Assembly: GCF_900106795.1 (NCBI RefSeq)
Contig: NZ_FNNS01000011.1
Location: 47,620-111,619 of the forward strand
Length of the DNA stretch: 64,000 nucleotides
Direction of reading: 5' to 3'
Source: Aequorivita viscosa
GTDB taxonomy: Bacteria > Bacteroidota > Bacteroidia > Flavobacteriales > Flavobacteriaceae
Part shown: positions 52,244 to 62,153 of the stretch, piece by piece
How positions within the stretch are numbered: position 1 is the stretch's first letter
Layout: each line of letters starts with the position of its first letter
Notes under the pieces: generated by a model
Seen by the model: only the letters and a program-made list of their open reading frames with translations
Told to the model about the DNA's origin: nothing
Databases searched by the model: none
Program-made: the position numbers and the translations under genes

Positions 52244-52845
52244 TTCTTATGAAATTCCTTAACACCTGCTTCTATTCTAATCAAAAGGTCATTTTCCTTT
52301 GGCGGAATTGGACAAGAATATCGCTCATTATAAGCGCAATACGGGTTATATGCCTTATTAAAATCTAAGGTTAATGTATCGCCTACTGGAATTCGCTGGT
52401 CTAAATACCGGCCACCGCCATACGAACCGTCCCCACTCGTTAAATCAGTAAACGGAAGAAACAAATAATCTTCATATCCAGGTTCGTCGTACGGTTGTGT
52501 ACTTTTAAAGAGGCTCAATACAAAATCCTTTCCATCAATAGAAAAATGTGCTTCTCCATATTTTACATATTCTGGTAAACGATTTGTAGTAGTTGGCATT
52601 AAAAAAGGTTTTTCATTTGGCGTACGAATCAAACGAGCCTTTACGATAAACTTTTCATCGATTGGATAAAATTCCAAACCTGTGAAGTTTTTAAAGTCCT
52701 CCGGTTTAAAAATTGTAGTTTCTGGGTTTGTATATTCCTTATTTAATTCGTCTTGCGCTGCCCTGCTTTCAGTAATTGATGTTTTCTCTTGCGCAATACT
52801 AATTGAGTTGAATAGTAAAAATGATACTATAAGTAAATGTTTCAT
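52240..52845 (-). CDS. Secreted DUF1684 protein
   Basis: A 201-aa protein with a signal peptide ending SISIAQEK. The DUF1684 hallmarks are GGGRYLDQRIP and the C-terminal NPYCAYNERYSCPIPPKEN, with two cysteines nine residues apart. Biochemical function is unknown. Convergent with crcB. Confidence 0.9.
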   Translation of the reverse strand: MKHLLIVSFLLFNSISIAQEKTSITESRAAQDELNKEYTNPETTIFKPEDFKNFTGLEFYPIDEKFIVKARLIRTPNEKPFLMPTTTNRLPEYVKYGEAHFSIDGKDFVLSLFKSTQPYDEPGYEDYLFLPFTDLTSGDGSYGGGRYLDQRIPVGDTLTLDFNKAYNPYCAYNERYSCPIPPKENDLLIRIEAGVKEFHKN

Positions 52846-53011
52846 CTGTAGTTTTTAGTAAAAATAGGAAAAGTATTCAATCTTGAAATGTTTATTTTAC
52901 GTTGATGTTTTTAAAAATAATTCATCAAACCATTCAATTTAGAAAGTTTTTAAAAAGTATAAATACGTTCCCAGTTCTAAATAATTTTTATTTTTAGTAA
53001 AAATTAAAAAC

Positions 53012-53644
53012 ATGCTAAAACCCCTACTCTATCTGCTATTTATATGCGTTGCATCACCATTTATTTCGGCACAGCATATAAAAATTGACAAGAAAGCACT
53101 TTCTTTTTTAACTTCACAGAAAAATGTAAACATTGTATTTGTTCAGGATTCATTATTAATGATAGACGATGTATACGAAATGGAATTCATTCAAAAAATT
53201 AGAACAAAAATAAATAGGCAAGCATCTACTGTAGAAGCAAGTAAATGGATTTCTGAATACAATATTAACAAAATTAAAACTTGGCCAGAAATATTTACTA
53301 ATCAGTTAAATGCGAAGTTAAGCGATAGTAAAAATGCACCTAATTTTGAAATGAATAACACCGAAGCAACTTATACCATGAAGGTTGTGCCAACTTGGAT
53401 GTATTTTGGTTACGACGCTGGAATTATTGACCGACCTGCGAAAGTAACACTTCAAATATATTTTTATGAAACCAAAAAACCAGAAACTATAATTTATGCA
53501 ACTGAAATAAGTCGTGCTATGGCAAAATACAATAAACAAAAAGGTGATGGGGAAGGTGCAGGACCAAGTTTGTATCGAATGCGAAAAGCATACGAATTAG
53601 CTGCCTATAAACTAGCTAAATCGCTACAACGCTTAGTTGATTAA
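53012..53644 (+). CDS. Secreted protein of unknown function
   Basis: A 210-aa protein with a signal peptide ending FISAQHIK. A helical segment (VYEMEFIQKIRTKINRQAST) is followed by a beta-rich middle (MKVVPTWMYFGYDAG, then AKVTLQIYFYETKK) and a basic C-terminal helix (RMRKAYELAAYKLAKSL). The pattern recalls small periplasmic proteins that compute on outer-membrane or stress functions, but I do not recognise the family. It stands alone, with AT-rich spacers on both sides. Confidence 0.75.
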   Translation: MLKPLLYLLFICVASPFISAQHIKIDKKALSFLTSQKNVNIVFVQDSLLMIDDVYEMEFIQKIRTKINRQASTVEASKWISEYNINKIKTWPEIFTNQLNAKLSDSKNAPNFEMNNTEATYTMKVVPTWMYFGYDAGIIDRPAKVTLQIYFYETKKPETIIYATEISRAMAKYNKQKGDGEGAGPSLYRMRKAYELAAYKLAKSLQRLVD

Positions 53645-53753
53645 TTATTTTATCATCCAGACCACTTACAGAATAAATCTAATACAGGATAGCTAATACA
53701 AAATTTTTAATATTTTATTGAGCACAAGTTTCTTACAACAAAATAAAAGTTTT

Positions 53754-53957
53754 TTAACCCTTAACCTCTTCTGTTTTTACCTTTCTTCGATTTTTCCGAA
53801 TAACGATAATAGCATCTAAACACGAAATCATAAGTGCAATTCCAGCGAAAAGACAAATTAGTCTAACTACCATTACCCCTGGATAATCTAAACCAGTAAA
53901 TCCGAGTAATGCCGTAATAATGGTAATAATTAAAAAATGGATAGTATATTTCTTCAT
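53754..53957 (-). CDS. 67-aa membrane protein
   Basis: Two hydrophobic helices (IHFLIITIITALLGFTGL and VVRLICLFAGIALMISCL) and a charged tail (RKNRRKVKTEEVKG) that should face the cytoplasm. The ALLGFTGL...A layout is faintly like DUF1328 but not enough to assign it. The start MKKYTIHFL is preceded by an A-rich stretch. Confidence 0.6.
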   Translation of the reverse strand: MKKYTIHFLIITIITALLGFTGLDYPGVMVVRLICLFAGIALMISCLDAIIVIRKNRRKVKTEEVKG

Positions 53958-54054
53958 GTAAGTAAGTTTATTTTAACCGTTAAAGATAATTGTAAACCAA
54001 TCTAGTAAATCTTAAGGTAATTTTAATTAGAAGATATTTAACAGTTTACAAGCG

Positions 54055-54498
54055 TTATTTCATAGGTTTTAAGTCATTATTTTTAACAACATGTGAAAGT
54101 ACAATTTGCGTTTTTGTTTCGCCATAGACAATAAGTTGATCAATGAAAGCCTCTAAGTGCTTCTGATTTTTTAGAACAACTTCCATTACAATATTTTCGT
54201 TACCCGTAATACGATAACAATTGAGAACTTCATCATAGGTTTTAACAATTTCAAGAAAAGGTTTCAGTTTTCCCATAAATGCGCGAAGGGTAATAATTGC
54301 CTTGAATTGATATCCAACCTCAAAAGGTGAAATAACAGTAAAGTATCCTGCAATTATACCAGAGTCTTCCATTTTTTTAATTCGTTCTGAAACTGCGGGC
54401 GAACTAATGCCAACCTCCCTTCCAATTACAGTGTTTGGCTGACGAGGATTTTTTTGAAGGCAGTTAAGAATTTTCCAATTTAGGTTATCAATACTCAT
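54055..54498 (-). CDS. Lrp/AsnC family transcriptional regulator
   Basis: A 147-aa regulator: N-terminal helix-turn-helix (about 5-55, with NTVIGREVGISSPAVSERIKKME) and a C-terminal RAM ligand-binding domain (GYFTVISPFEVGYQ, then CYRITGNENIVMEVVLKN). It is likely an amino-acid-responsive octamer-forming regulator. It is divergent from the helical-protein gene at 54626, whose promoter it might control; this is positional inference only. Confidence 0.92.
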   Translation of the reverse strand: MSIDNLNWKILNCLQKNPRQPNTVIGREVGISSPAVSERIKKMEDSGIIAGYFTVISPFEVGYQFKAIITLRAFMGKLKPFLEIVKTYDEVLNCYRITGNENIVMEVVLKNQKHLEAFIDQLIVYGETKTQIVLSHVVKNNDLKPMK

Positions 54499-54587
54499 TT
54501 TAAGATAATGTTTAATTATAAGATAATATTTAAAGCAAATATAGCCATTTGCTTTAATATCAGTTGTGATTTGGCATTGTTAGTCCT

Positions 54588-54595
54588 TAAATTTG
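54588..54595 (+). promoter_or_regulatory. -7 element deciding the start of the 131-aa gene
   Basis: TAAATTTG matches TAnnTTTG. It overlaps an in-frame TTG at 54593, so that codon cannot be the start; ATG 54626, 30 bases downstream, is used. Confidence 0.6.
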
Positions 54596-54625
54596 GGTAA
54601 ATTTAAATTAAGAATACATCAAGAA

Positions 54626-55021
54626 ATGTCGTCTCCAACTTTCGGAAATAATTCAAATTCCGCCGTTTACAAAAAAGCTCAGGAAATACTCCAACTAACT
54701 AGGCATATTTCAAACTATCTTAGCCATGACTTGGTGCACCTCCAAAAAAATGGAAAAGAACATTGTGAAATATATTTTACTGGCGATATCATTCAACAAT
54801 CCGTTTCTTTGGGCCCGCAAATTTTAAAGGCTGAAAGCCAATTGTTTCAAGACGAAAAACACAAGCATGCAGCTTCAGTAATGCGCCTTTCAAATCTTTT
54901 GTATCAAAATTGTAAACGCCTAGAGCGTATTAACAGCAATGGTAAAGACTTTCTTCCGCTATTGCGAAAAGAGCTAATTAAATTTCGACGCCTTCAGCAC
55001 GTGTGGCAACTCACGCTTTAA
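54626..55021 (+). CDS. Four-helix-type protein, first of a diverged tandem pair
   Basis: A 131-aa all-helical protein. It shares a pattern with the gene that follows: an opening YKKAQEILQLTRHIS (second copy YKKAMLIWDLAYHIA), an internal TGDIIQQSVSLGPQILKAES (second copy YIVEDASKIAPKIAGA) and a C-terminal LLRKELIKFRRLQHVW (second copy LLRNEIEEFRILFAEW). The two probably arose by duplication. No known function is assigned; small four-helix bundles of this kind are common and poorly characterised in Bacteroidota. Confidence 0.75.
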   Translation: MSSPTFGNNSNSAVYKKAQEILQLTRHISNYLSHDLVHLQKNGKEHCEIYFTGDIIQQSVSLGPQILKAESQLFQDEKHKHAASVMRLSNLLYQNCKRLERINSNGKDFLPLLRKELIKFRRLQHVWQLTL

Positions 55022-55064
55022 TCCACGGTTGTGGCTAAATTAGGTTTTTTACTATTCCGATTCG

Positions 55065-55072
55065 TAGTTTTG
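55065..55072 (+). promoter_or_regulatory. -7 element of the second helical gene
   Basis: TAGTTTTG matches TAnnTTTG, 23 bases before ATG 55096, so the second copy has its own promoter. Confidence 0.6.
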
Positions 55073-55095
55073 TGATACACTTTTAAATTTGAATT

Positions 55096-55674
55096 ATGTT
55101 TGAGGAAGAGAATGAAAATATGGATTTCAAAAGTTTTGAAAAATCTCGTATTTATAAAAAAGCAATGTTAATTTGGGATTTGGCCTATCACATTGCTGAA
55201 TTAGCTTCAAAAACCAATAACAATTCAAACTCAGAGTTTGAAAAGGATTTACTCAAAGAATATGCTGGTTATATTGTGGAAGACGCCTCCAAAATCGCGC
55301 CTAAGATTGCTGGAGCTTGGGGAAGTCAGTTATATGACCTTAAAATGGAAAATGCCGCAATAATCCGAAAAGCTGCAAGGGAATTATCCGTTCATATGAC
55401 CGCCTTGAAAATGCACGGATTTAAAGAAATAGACTACTGCGATTTATTGAGAAATGAAATCGAAGAATTTCGAATTCTCTTTGCTGAATGGGTGAAAACT
55501 TTCGACCCATGGGACTACCTAATAGACCGATGGGGACTTTTCAATCCTCCAGGAGTAAACTATGATGACCACGATCCAGATGATGACATCCCTTTTGATG
55601 CATCCGATTTCTTTAGAGATTTTGATGAGTTTGGAGACCTCACTGACGAGGAGGATGACAATCCAGAAGATTAA
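55096..55674 (+). CDS. Four-helix-type protein with acidic tail, second of the tandem pair
   Basis: A 192-aa protein. Residues about 12-140 are helical and align by pattern with the preceding 131-aa protein. After WVKTFDPWDYLIDRW it adds a C-terminal extension of about 45 residues very rich in Asp and Glu (DDHDPDDDIPFDASDFF). Such a tail could mimic nucleic acid or bind a basic partner. The stop codon overlaps that of the convergent RES toxin gene. Confidence 0.75.
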   Translation: MFEEENENMDFKSFEKSRIYKKAMLIWDLAYHIAELASKTNNNSNSEFEKDLLKEYAGYIVEDASKIAPKIAGAWGSQLYDLKMENAAIIRKAARELSVHMTALKMHGFKEIDYCDLLRNEIEEFRILFAEWVKTFDPWDYLIDRWGLFNPPGVNYDDHDPDDDIPFDASDFFRDFDEFGDLTDEEDDNPED

Positions 55675-56129
55675 CGAAATAGCCTAGGGTCAATATCTAG
55701 TTGGTGAATTCCTAAAATCTTTAGTTTTTCAAAATCTTCATGTTTTGGATTAATCAAAATAGTATGCTCTTGAGGTAATATTACAGAAGGAACGCTCATA
55801 GCCAATCCTTCCTTCGTATTAATCCAATTCGAACCCACCATCTGAGTTTCGTTTACAGCGCCATCAGAGCTCCAATTAGGTTGTATAAAATCGATGGATT
55901 GAATCTTTTTAATACAAGAATCGGGTATTTCAGCTTCCACATACGAATAGTCCATGGGAAGTTTGGCATACTCAACATGAACGATAATTTCTAATAAACT
56001 TAAAGAAAGGTTTTGTGAGAAATACAACAGGGAATCTCCTTTTTTATTCCATCGCCCACCATAAAGCCTAGCCCCTTCACCGGACAAATCATTTATATAT
56101 TGTGTTTTGGAAATTCTATAAATACGCAC
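55671..56129 (-). CDS. RES-domain toxin of a RES/Xre toxin-antitoxin system
   Basis: A 152-aa RES-domain protein. The three residues naming the family are visible: Arg26 in LYGGRWNKKG, Glu47 in SLSLLEIIVH and a Ser in AMSVPSVIL (112 or 115). Characterised RES toxins degrade NAD+ and stop growth. It starts 2 bases after the antitoxin gene, in the usual antitoxin-first order. Intact length and motifs suggest a working toxin. Confidence 0.93.
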   Translation of the reverse strand: MRIYRISKTQYINDLSGEGARLYGGRWNKKGDSLLYFSQNLSLSLLEIIVHVEYAKLPMDYSYVEAEIPDSCIKKIQSIDFIQPNWSSDGAVNETQMVGSNWINTKEGLAMSVPSVILPQEHTILINPKHEDFEKLKILGIHQLDIDPRLFR

Positions 56130-56131
56130 AA

Positions 56132-56638
56132 CTACGAAGGAATACCGTGGGCAATACGCCCAAGAATGTTTTTAACGTAATGAGCCCCATAACTTGTGTC
56201 TAAAAAGTCTAAAGGCTTTTGACCGTTAAAGATATATGGGGTAGAATGTAGCCAACTTCTAAAGTTTTCGAGGGTATTAAACACATTTATACCTTCTGAA
56301 ACTACTTCAGCTATTACGAAGAGTTGTTCAGTAATAGAAACGGCTAGCAGATCGTCATCGGCTTTGCGCTGTAAGGTTCTATGCGAAATATGTAAGAGAT
56401 CGCTCAACTTTTCCATAGAAATATCGAGCACTTCGCATAATGAATAGACAACACTTTTAGGAAGCCCTTTTCGAGTAATGGTAATTAGGTCAATATCACT
56501 ATTAACGATCTGACCAACTTGGTTTACCCCACCAAGCACGCCTACAATTCTATCAAAAGGATTTTCCAAAAGGTAAAACACTTCTGGCTCTTTAATTAGG
56601 TTTACACTAGTATAGTTTTTATAATTACTCACAACCAC
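56132..56638 (-). CDS. Xre/MbcA/ParS-family antitoxin
   Basis: A 168-aa antitoxin. The central Xre-like helix-turn-helix (LSDLLHISHRTLQRK, about 85-99) is followed by the DUF2384 toxin-binding domain (VFNTLENFRSWLHSTPYIFNG and PLDFLDTSYGAHYVKNILG). The N-terminal 65 residues are variable. It should neutralise the RES toxin and repress its own operon. The pair sits between core genes, a common place for chromosomal toxin-antitoxin loci. Confidence 0.92.
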   Translation of the reverse strand: MVVSNYKNYTSVNLIKEPEVFYLLENPFDRIVGVLGGVNQVGQIVNSDIDLITITRKGLPKSVVYSLCEVLDISMEKLSDLLHISHRTLQRKADDDLLAVSITEQLFVIAEVVSEGINVFNTLENFRSWLHSTPYIFNGQKPLDFLDTSYGAHYVKNILGRIAHGIPS

Positions 56639-56696
56639 GACATTTGACTCAAATTTACGTATTTTTGTCGTACATTCCTATTGTTAAACCTATTTT

Positions 56697-59600
56697 TTAC
56701 ATATTTCTCCTATACTGCCCTCCTACTTTAAATAAAGATTCTGTTATCTGCCCTAATGAACACACTTTAGTAGCTTCCATTAATTGTTCAAACATGTTTT
56801 CATTCTGAATTGCAGCCATTTGAACCTTTTCAAGTGCAGGAGCCGCCTTTTCACCATACATTTTATGAAGATTTTGAAGCGTACCTATTTGCACTTGTTT
56901 CTCTTCCTCGGTAGCTCTAATTACTTCAGCAGGGAGAACAGTAGGCGAACCTTTACTGCTCAAAAATGTGTTAACCCCAATAATTGGAAACTCTCCATTA
57001 TGCTTCAAGGTTTCATAATACAGGCTCTCTTCCTGAATCTTACTACGTTGATACATCGTTTCCATAGCGCCTAGCACTCCCCCACGTTCGGTAATGCTAT
57101 CAAATTCTTTCAAAACCGCCTTTTCAACAAGATCTGTCAGTTCTTCAATTATAAATGCTCCTTGAATTGGATTCTCGTTTTTCGCTAGCCCCAATTCTTT
57201 ATTAATAATTAATTGAATGGCCATTGCCCGTCTTACGCTTTCTTCAGTTGGCGTTGTTATTGCCTCGTCATAAGCATTTGTGTGAAGCGAATTACAGTTG
57301 TCATAAATAGCATACAGCGCTTGTAGGGTTGTACGAATATCGTTGAAATCAATTTCCTGAGCGTGAAGCGAGCGCCCAGAAGTCTGAATGTGATATTTCA
57401 ACATTTGCGCACGTGGATTAGCACCGTACTTTTCTTTCATTGCTTTAGCCCATATTTTACGGGCAACTCTACCAATTACAGAATATTCAGGATCTATGCC
57501 ATTGCTAAAGAAAAACGAAAGGTTTGGCCCAAATTCATTAATATCCATTCCTCTGCTTAAATAATACTCAACATACGTAAACCCGTTAGACAAAGTAAAA
57601 GCCAACTGTGTAATTGGGTTTGCGCCAGCCTCAGCTATATGGTATCCACTTATAGAAACCGAATAGAAGTTTCTTACCTTCTTCTCGATGAAATATTCCT
57701 GAACATCTCCCATAAGTCGTAAAGCAAATTCCGTAGAAAAAATGCAAGTGTTTTGAGCCTGATCTTCCTTTAAAATATCTGCTTGAACAGTACCTCTAAC
57801 TTGCTGAAGGGTTTCATATTTTATTTTATTATAAACGTCAGCATCCAAAACTTGGTCTCCAGTTACCCCAAGTAACATCAACCCAAGTCCGTCGTTGTTC
57901 TCTGGGAGTTCTCCGTGATATTTTGGGCGATCAATTCCTTTATTTTCATACAAGCTTTTGATTTTCGCTTCAACATCGGCCTCCAATCCATTTTCTTTAA
58001 TGTATTTCTCACAGTTTTGATCAATAGCAGCATTCATAAAGAAACCTAATAACATGGGTGCAGGTCCGTTAATTGTCATACTTACCGATGTCATTGGGTG
58101 ACTTAAATCGAATCCTGAGTACAGTTTTTTTGCATCGTCCAAGCAGCAAATTGAAACTCCGGCATTCCCTATTTTTCCATAAATATCAGGGCGATGGTCT
58201 GGATCGTTTCCGTATAAAGTAACACTATCAAAAGCTGTAGACAATCGTTTAGCGGGTAAACCAAGACTTACGTAATGAAAACGTCTGTTGGTTCGCTCAG
58301 GGCCTCCTTCTCCGGCAAACATTCGTGCAGGGTCCTCCCCTGTTCGCTTAAACGGGTACAATCCAGCAGTATATGGAAATTCACCAGGAACATTTTCTTG
58401 TAAATTCCACTTAAGAATATCTCCCCAAGCTTGATATTTTGGTAAAGCTACCTTCGGAATTTGTGTATGCGACAAAGATTCGGTGTGAGTGTCAATCTTA
58501 ATTTCTTTTCCACGCACTTTAAAACTGTAAACTGGAGCTTTATATTTGTTCACTTTTTCTTCCCAACCCATAATTACTTCCCAATTATACGGATCTAGGT
58601 TCAATTTTTCACGATCAAATTCTGCTAATAATAACTTTAATAATTCTTTTTTGCTGTCATCGGTTAAAATAGGTTCTGAAACAATACCAGCCTTGTCTAA
58701 TTCTGGGGTAATACCCGAAATAGATTCTAACGTCTTGAAAACTCCATACAGTTTTTGAGCTACTTCAGATTGTTGACTTGCTTTTTTGTCATAAGCTCGA
58801 TTATTTTCAGCAATTTCAGAAAGGTAACGTGTTCGTGCTGGGGGAATTACAAAGACTTTTTCAGACATTTCTTCGGTTACATGATAATCACTCTTCAATT
58901 CTGATTTCGTCTTTTCAGCAATTTTCTCCATAATTGCTTTGTACAACTTGTTCATTCCTGGGTCATTGAACTGCGAAGCAATAGTTCCATATACAGGGAG
59001 GTCATCTTGAGGTGTCTCCCATAATTGATGGTTTCGAACATATTGTTTTTTAACATCGCGCAATGCGTCCAGCGATCCTCGTTTATCAAATTTGTTTATA
59101 GCAACCAAATCGGCAAAATCGAGCATATCAATTTTCTCCAATTGTGTTGCAGCTCCAAATTCTGGAGTCATTACATATAACGAAACATCACTATGCTCTA
59201 AGATTTCCGTATCGCTTTGACCAATTCCTGAGGTTTCAATAATGATAAGATCATATTCGGCAGCTTTTAAAACTTCAATAGCTTCGGTAACATATTTTGA
59301 AAGTGCCAAGTTGCTTTGTCTAGTAGCTAAACTTCGCATATATACTCTTGGCGAGTTAATAGCGTTCATACGAATACGATCCCCGAGTAGCGCACCACCT
59401 GTTTTTCTTTTTGAAGGATCTACAGATACAATTCCCATTGTTTTATCTGGGAAGTCAAGTAAAAATCTTCGTACCAGTTCATCGACAAGAGAAGATTTAC
59501 CAGCCCCTCCGGTTCCTGTGATACCCAAAACAGGAATAGTACTGTTTTTATTTTTAGTATGAATTTTATCGAGCGTTTTTTCAGCTACTTCTGGAAAACT

Positions 59601-60122
59601 TTCTGCAGCCGAAATAATTCTTGATATAGCCCCAATTTCTTTTGAAGGAAGCTGTTCAAATTCATTGTCCAGTTTATCACCTATAGGAAAGTCCGATTCT
59701 TCAACTAAATTATTTATCATTCCTTGTAGCCCTAACTCTCTACCATCATCTGGGGTATAGATGCGGGTAATTCCATAATCCATCAACTCTTTGATTTCAG
59801 AAGGAAGAATTACGCCGCCGCCGCCGCCAAAAATTTTAATATGTCCAGCGCCACGCTCCTTCAACAAATCGTACATATATTTAAAATACTCGTTATGCCC
59901 ACCTTGATAAGAGGTCATAGCAATAGCGTTGGCATCTTCCTGAATTGCTGTATTCACAACTTCTTCAACACTGCGGTCATGTCCAAGGTGTATTACTTCT
60001 ACACCTGTAGATTGAATGATACGACGCATAATATTAATAGCGGCATCATGACCATCAAAAAGCGAGGCAGCCGTTACAATTCGAACATTATTTTTAGGGA
60101 TATATGGTTTTATGACTTTCAT
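56697..60122 (-). CDS. icmF: Fused isobutyryl-CoA mutase (IcmF)
   Basis: A 1141-aa adenosylcobalamin enzyme. It contains a B12-binding domain (about 10-140; FDGHDAAIN with the cobalt-ligand His25), a MeaB-type G-protein chaperone (about 190-420; P-loop GTGGAGKSS from 203 and NKFDKRG), and a mutase TIM barrel from about 555 ([19 protein letters not shown], then [11 protein letters not shown]). This order is diagnostic of IcmF, which interconverts isobutyryl-CoA and n-butyryl-CoA, with isovaleryl/pivalyl-CoA as a side activity. It links branched-chain and straight-chain acyl-CoA pools. Database labels of methylmalonyl-CoA mutase for such proteins are loose. Confidence 0.93.
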   Translation of the reverse strand: MKVIKPYIPKNNVRIVTAASLFDGHDAAINIMRRIIQSTGVEVIHLGHDRSVEEVVNTAIQEDANAIAMTSYQGGHNEYFKYMYDLLKERGAGHIKIFGGGGGVILPSEIKELMDYGITRIYTPDDGRELGLQGMINNLVEESDFPIGDKLDNEFEQLPSKEIGAISRIISAAESFPEVAEKTLDKIHTKNKNSTIPVLGITGTGGAGKSSLVDELVRRFLLDFPDKTMGIVSVDPSKRKTGGALLGDRIRMNAINSPRVYMRSLATRQSNLALSKYVTEAIEVLKAAEYDLIIIETSGIGQSDTEILEHSDVSLYVMTPEFGAATQLEKIDMLDFADLVAINKFDKRGSLDALRDVKKQYVRNHQLWETPQDDLPVYGTIASQFNDPGMNKLYKAIMEKIAEKTKSELKSDYHVTEEMSEKVFVIPPARTRYLSEIAENNRAYDKKASQQSEVAQKLYGVFKTLESISGITPELDKAGIVSEPILTDDSKKELLKLLLAEFDREKLNLDPYNWEVIMGWEEKVNKYKAPVYSFKVRGKEIKIDTHTESLSHTQIPKVALPKYQAWGDILKWNLQENVPGEFPYTAGLYPFKRTGEDPARMFAGEGGPERTNRRFHYVSLGLPAKRLSTAFDSVTLYGNDPDHRPDIYGKIGNAGVSICCLDDAKKLYSGFDLSHPMTSVSMTINGPAPMLLGFFMNAAIDQNCEKYIKENGLEADVEAKIKSLYENKGIDRPKYHGELPENNDGLGLMLLGVTGDQVLDADVYNKIKYETLQQVRGTVQADILKEDQAQNTCIFSTEFALRLMGDVQEYFIEKKVRNFYSVSISGYHIAEAGANPITQLAFTLSNGFTYVEYYLSRGMDINEFGPNLSFFFSNGIDPEYSVIGRVARKIWAKAMKEKYGANPRAQMLKYHIQTSGRSLHAQEIDFNDIRTTLQALYAIYDNCNSLHTNAYDEAITTPTEESVRRAMAIQLIINKELGLAKNENPIQGAFIIEELTDLVEKAVLKEFDSITERGGVLGAMETMYQRSKIQEESLYYETLKHNGEFPIIGVNTFLSSKGSPTVLPAEVIRATEEEKQVQIGTLQNLHKMYGEKAAPALEKVQMAAIQNENMFEQLMEATKVCSLGQITESLFKVGGQYRRNM

Positions 60123-60286
60123 AGTAATTAGGATATTTTATAACAGTTGGCAAATTTAGTGAAAACCTAATGAAAATGCTTGTAAAGTCAACTTTGCCTT
60201 TACTAAAAATATAAAAATTTTTGTTGTGCGAATTTGTTTATTTTGTATCTTGCAAAAATATTTATTAACAACAAAATCGTAATATT

Positions 60287-61195
60287 ATGAAAAAAGCCTA
60301 CTTATTAGCATTTGCAATGGCAGGAATGTTCCTTTCATCAAATGCACAAATTATTAATGATGATATGGAGAGCTATCCGTTTGGGCCTCTCGAGAATGAT
60401 CATTGGACCACTTGGACAGCGGGTGCAGAAGCTGAACGAATTATTATTGTGGACACTTATGCGCATTCAGGATTTCAATCAGGGATGATTGGAGACGACA
60501 GCACTCAAGATGCAATTTTAAAATTAGGAGGTGAATCCTCTGGTGAGTTTACAGTATCTTGGTATAATTATGTGCCTGCTGGAAAAAGCGGATACTATAA
60601 TTTCCAAGAAAACGAAGACCCAGGAGCTGGAGCTTGGGCAATTAACGTTTATTACAATTATATAAACGAAAACCCCGCTACAGGATGGATTGTAGACGAC
60701 CAAAACCCAGCAAACGTTGTAGCTGCTTTTGATTACCCTGAAGACACTTGGTTTAAAATTACTCACCATATCGATTTAGATGCCGATACTGTAGTTATTT
60801 TACTTGATGGAAATGAAGTTTATAACGGTCCTTTCTATTCTGGTTCAAATTTAGGGTCTGTCGATTTCTATTCGGCTCCAGTAGAAACAGGAGGTGATAA
60901 TTTTAACGAACTTTACATAGACGACGTTGTGTATGCCGAAGGTTTTCTTGGAGTTGAAGATTTTACTGCTGATAACTTCAGCGTATATCCAAACCCTGTT
61001 AAAGACGTTTTAAAGATTAGCACTAAAACTGCTGTTGACCAAGTTGTTGTTTATGACATTTTAGGTAAAGTTGTTCTATCTTCTCAACCTGGTATCATTT
61101 CTCCAAAAGTTGATATGAGCGCTCTTGCTTCGGGTGCTTATTTGGTTAAAGTATCTATTGGAAATACATCTAAAACAGTTAAAGTTATTAAGTAA
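60287..61195 (+). CDS. Type IX secretion cargo protein with lectin-like domain
   Basis: A 302-aa secreted protein. It has a signal peptide (MKKAYLLAFAMAGMF, cleaved near SNAQ), a beta-rich domain (about 22-225) with DDMESYPFGPL and late LYIDDVVYAE, as in laminin-G/concanavalin-type beta sandwiches, and a C-terminal Por sorting domain from about 232 (FSVYPNPVKDVLKI, then ASGAYLVKV). The T9SS signal implies export across the outer membrane with cleavage of the tail. No catalytic site was recognised, so an adhesin or binding role is likely. Confidence 0.88.
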   Translation: MKKAYLLAFAMAGMFLSSNAQIINDDMESYPFGPLENDHWTTWTAGAEAERIIIVDTYAHSGFQSGMIGDDSTQDAILKLGGESSGEFTVSWYNYVPAGKSGYYNFQENEDPGAGAWAINVYYNYINENPATGWIVDDQNPANVVAAFDYPEDTWFKITHHIDLDADTVVILLDGNEVYNGPFYSGSNLGSVDFYSAPVETGGDNFNELYIDDVVYAEGFLGVEDFTADNFSVYPNPVKDVLKISTKTAVDQVVVYDILGKVVLSSQPGIISPKVDMSALASGAYLVKVSIGNTSKTVKVIK

Positions 61196-61219
61196 TATTT
61201 ATAACGACGACCATTCAGA

Positions 61220-61252
61220 AAGACCTTTCCTTCGGGATGGGTCTTTTTTTTT
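61220..61252 (+). terminator. Terminator of the T9SS cargo gene, with UUCG loop
   Basis: AAGACCTTTCC (61220-61230) pairs with GGATGGGTCTT (61235-61245) around TTCG, a C(UUCG)G tetraloop, with one internal mismatch, followed by a run of nine T. The run leads directly into the next promoter element. Confidence 0.93.
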
Positions 61253-61259
61253 ATCTTTG
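61252..61259 (+). promoter_or_regulatory. -7 element of the DUF4197 gene
   Basis: TATCTTTG begins at the last T of the preceding terminator run and lies 18 bases before ATG 61278. Terminator and promoter thus share bases. Confidence 0.7.
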
Positions 61260-61277
61260 CAGCCAAAATTATATTTC

Positions 61278-61979
61278 ATGTTCTATAAAAAAATATTCTT
61301 AGTATTCTCGATATTTACCTTCGTGTCTTGTGCAGAATTACAACAGGTGGTTAATAACATGCCTACTCAAATGGATTCGGCCACAATTGCTAATGGATTA
61401 AGGCAAGCTCTGGATATGGGAATAGACAAACAGGTTACAAAGCTCACACAGAAAAATGGCTTCTACAATAATCAAATGGTGCGAATTCTATTGCCAGAAG
61501 AATTACAAAAAGTTGATCAAACATTAAGGGATATCGGACTTGGAAGTCTTGCTGATGAAGGTCTCAAGGTACTTAATAGCGCTGCTGAAGACGCAGTAAA
61601 AGAAGCTACGCCTATCTTCGTTCAAGCCGTTAAAGAAATTACTTTTACTGATGCTAAAAATATTCTACTTGGACCTGAAAATGCGGCTACTAATTATTTA
61701 GAGCAACGGACCAACAGAGCATTGTACTCAAAATTTAATCCTGTAATCAAGAATTCCTTTTCAAAAGTGGGTGCAGATCAAATCTGGAGCAATATTATTA
61801 ATAGATATAACTCGGTTCCATTCGTAACAAAGGTAAATCCAGATTTAACCGACTATGTTACTCAAGAAGCCCTTAAAGGTGTTTTCACGATGATTGCGGT
61901 TGAAGAAAAAGAAATACGAACTAATGTTTCTGCAAGAACCACTAACCTATTACGAAGTGTATTCGCCTTGCAGGACTAA
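61278..61979 (+). CDS. DUF4197 lipoprotein
   Basis: A 233-aa protein whose start MFYKKIFLVFSIF is set by the -7 element; a longer frame from 61125 would run back through the preceding gene. A lipoprotein signal ends TFVSCAE (Cys 18). The helical DUF4197 domain shows IANGLRQALDMGIDKQVTKL and NGFYNNQMVRILLPEEL. Function is unknown. Confidence 0.9.
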   Translation: MFYKKIFLVFSIFTFVSCAELQQVVNNMPTQMDSATIANGLRQALDMGIDKQVTKLTQKNGFYNNQMVRILLPEELQKVDQTLRDIGLGSLADEGLKVLNSAAEDAVKEATPIFVQAVKEITFTDAKNILLGPENAATNYLEQRTNRALYSKFNPVIKNSFSKVGADQIWSNIINRYNSVPFVTKVNPDLTDYVTQEALKGVFTMIAVEEKEIRTNVSARTTNLLRSVFALQD

Positions 61980-62153
61980 TTGAAACGTCACACAGAAAAT
62001 AATTTTACTAAGCAGGTTTCATCCTTTTGAAATCTGCTTTTTTAATGTTGTTGCCTAAAATTTTCTTCGGAATACTTTACAAAATCATTAACCTACTTTT
62101 AATAGACTATCGAGAATTATCATTGTAGATTTCGTATTCTAAAAAGTAGCAAT

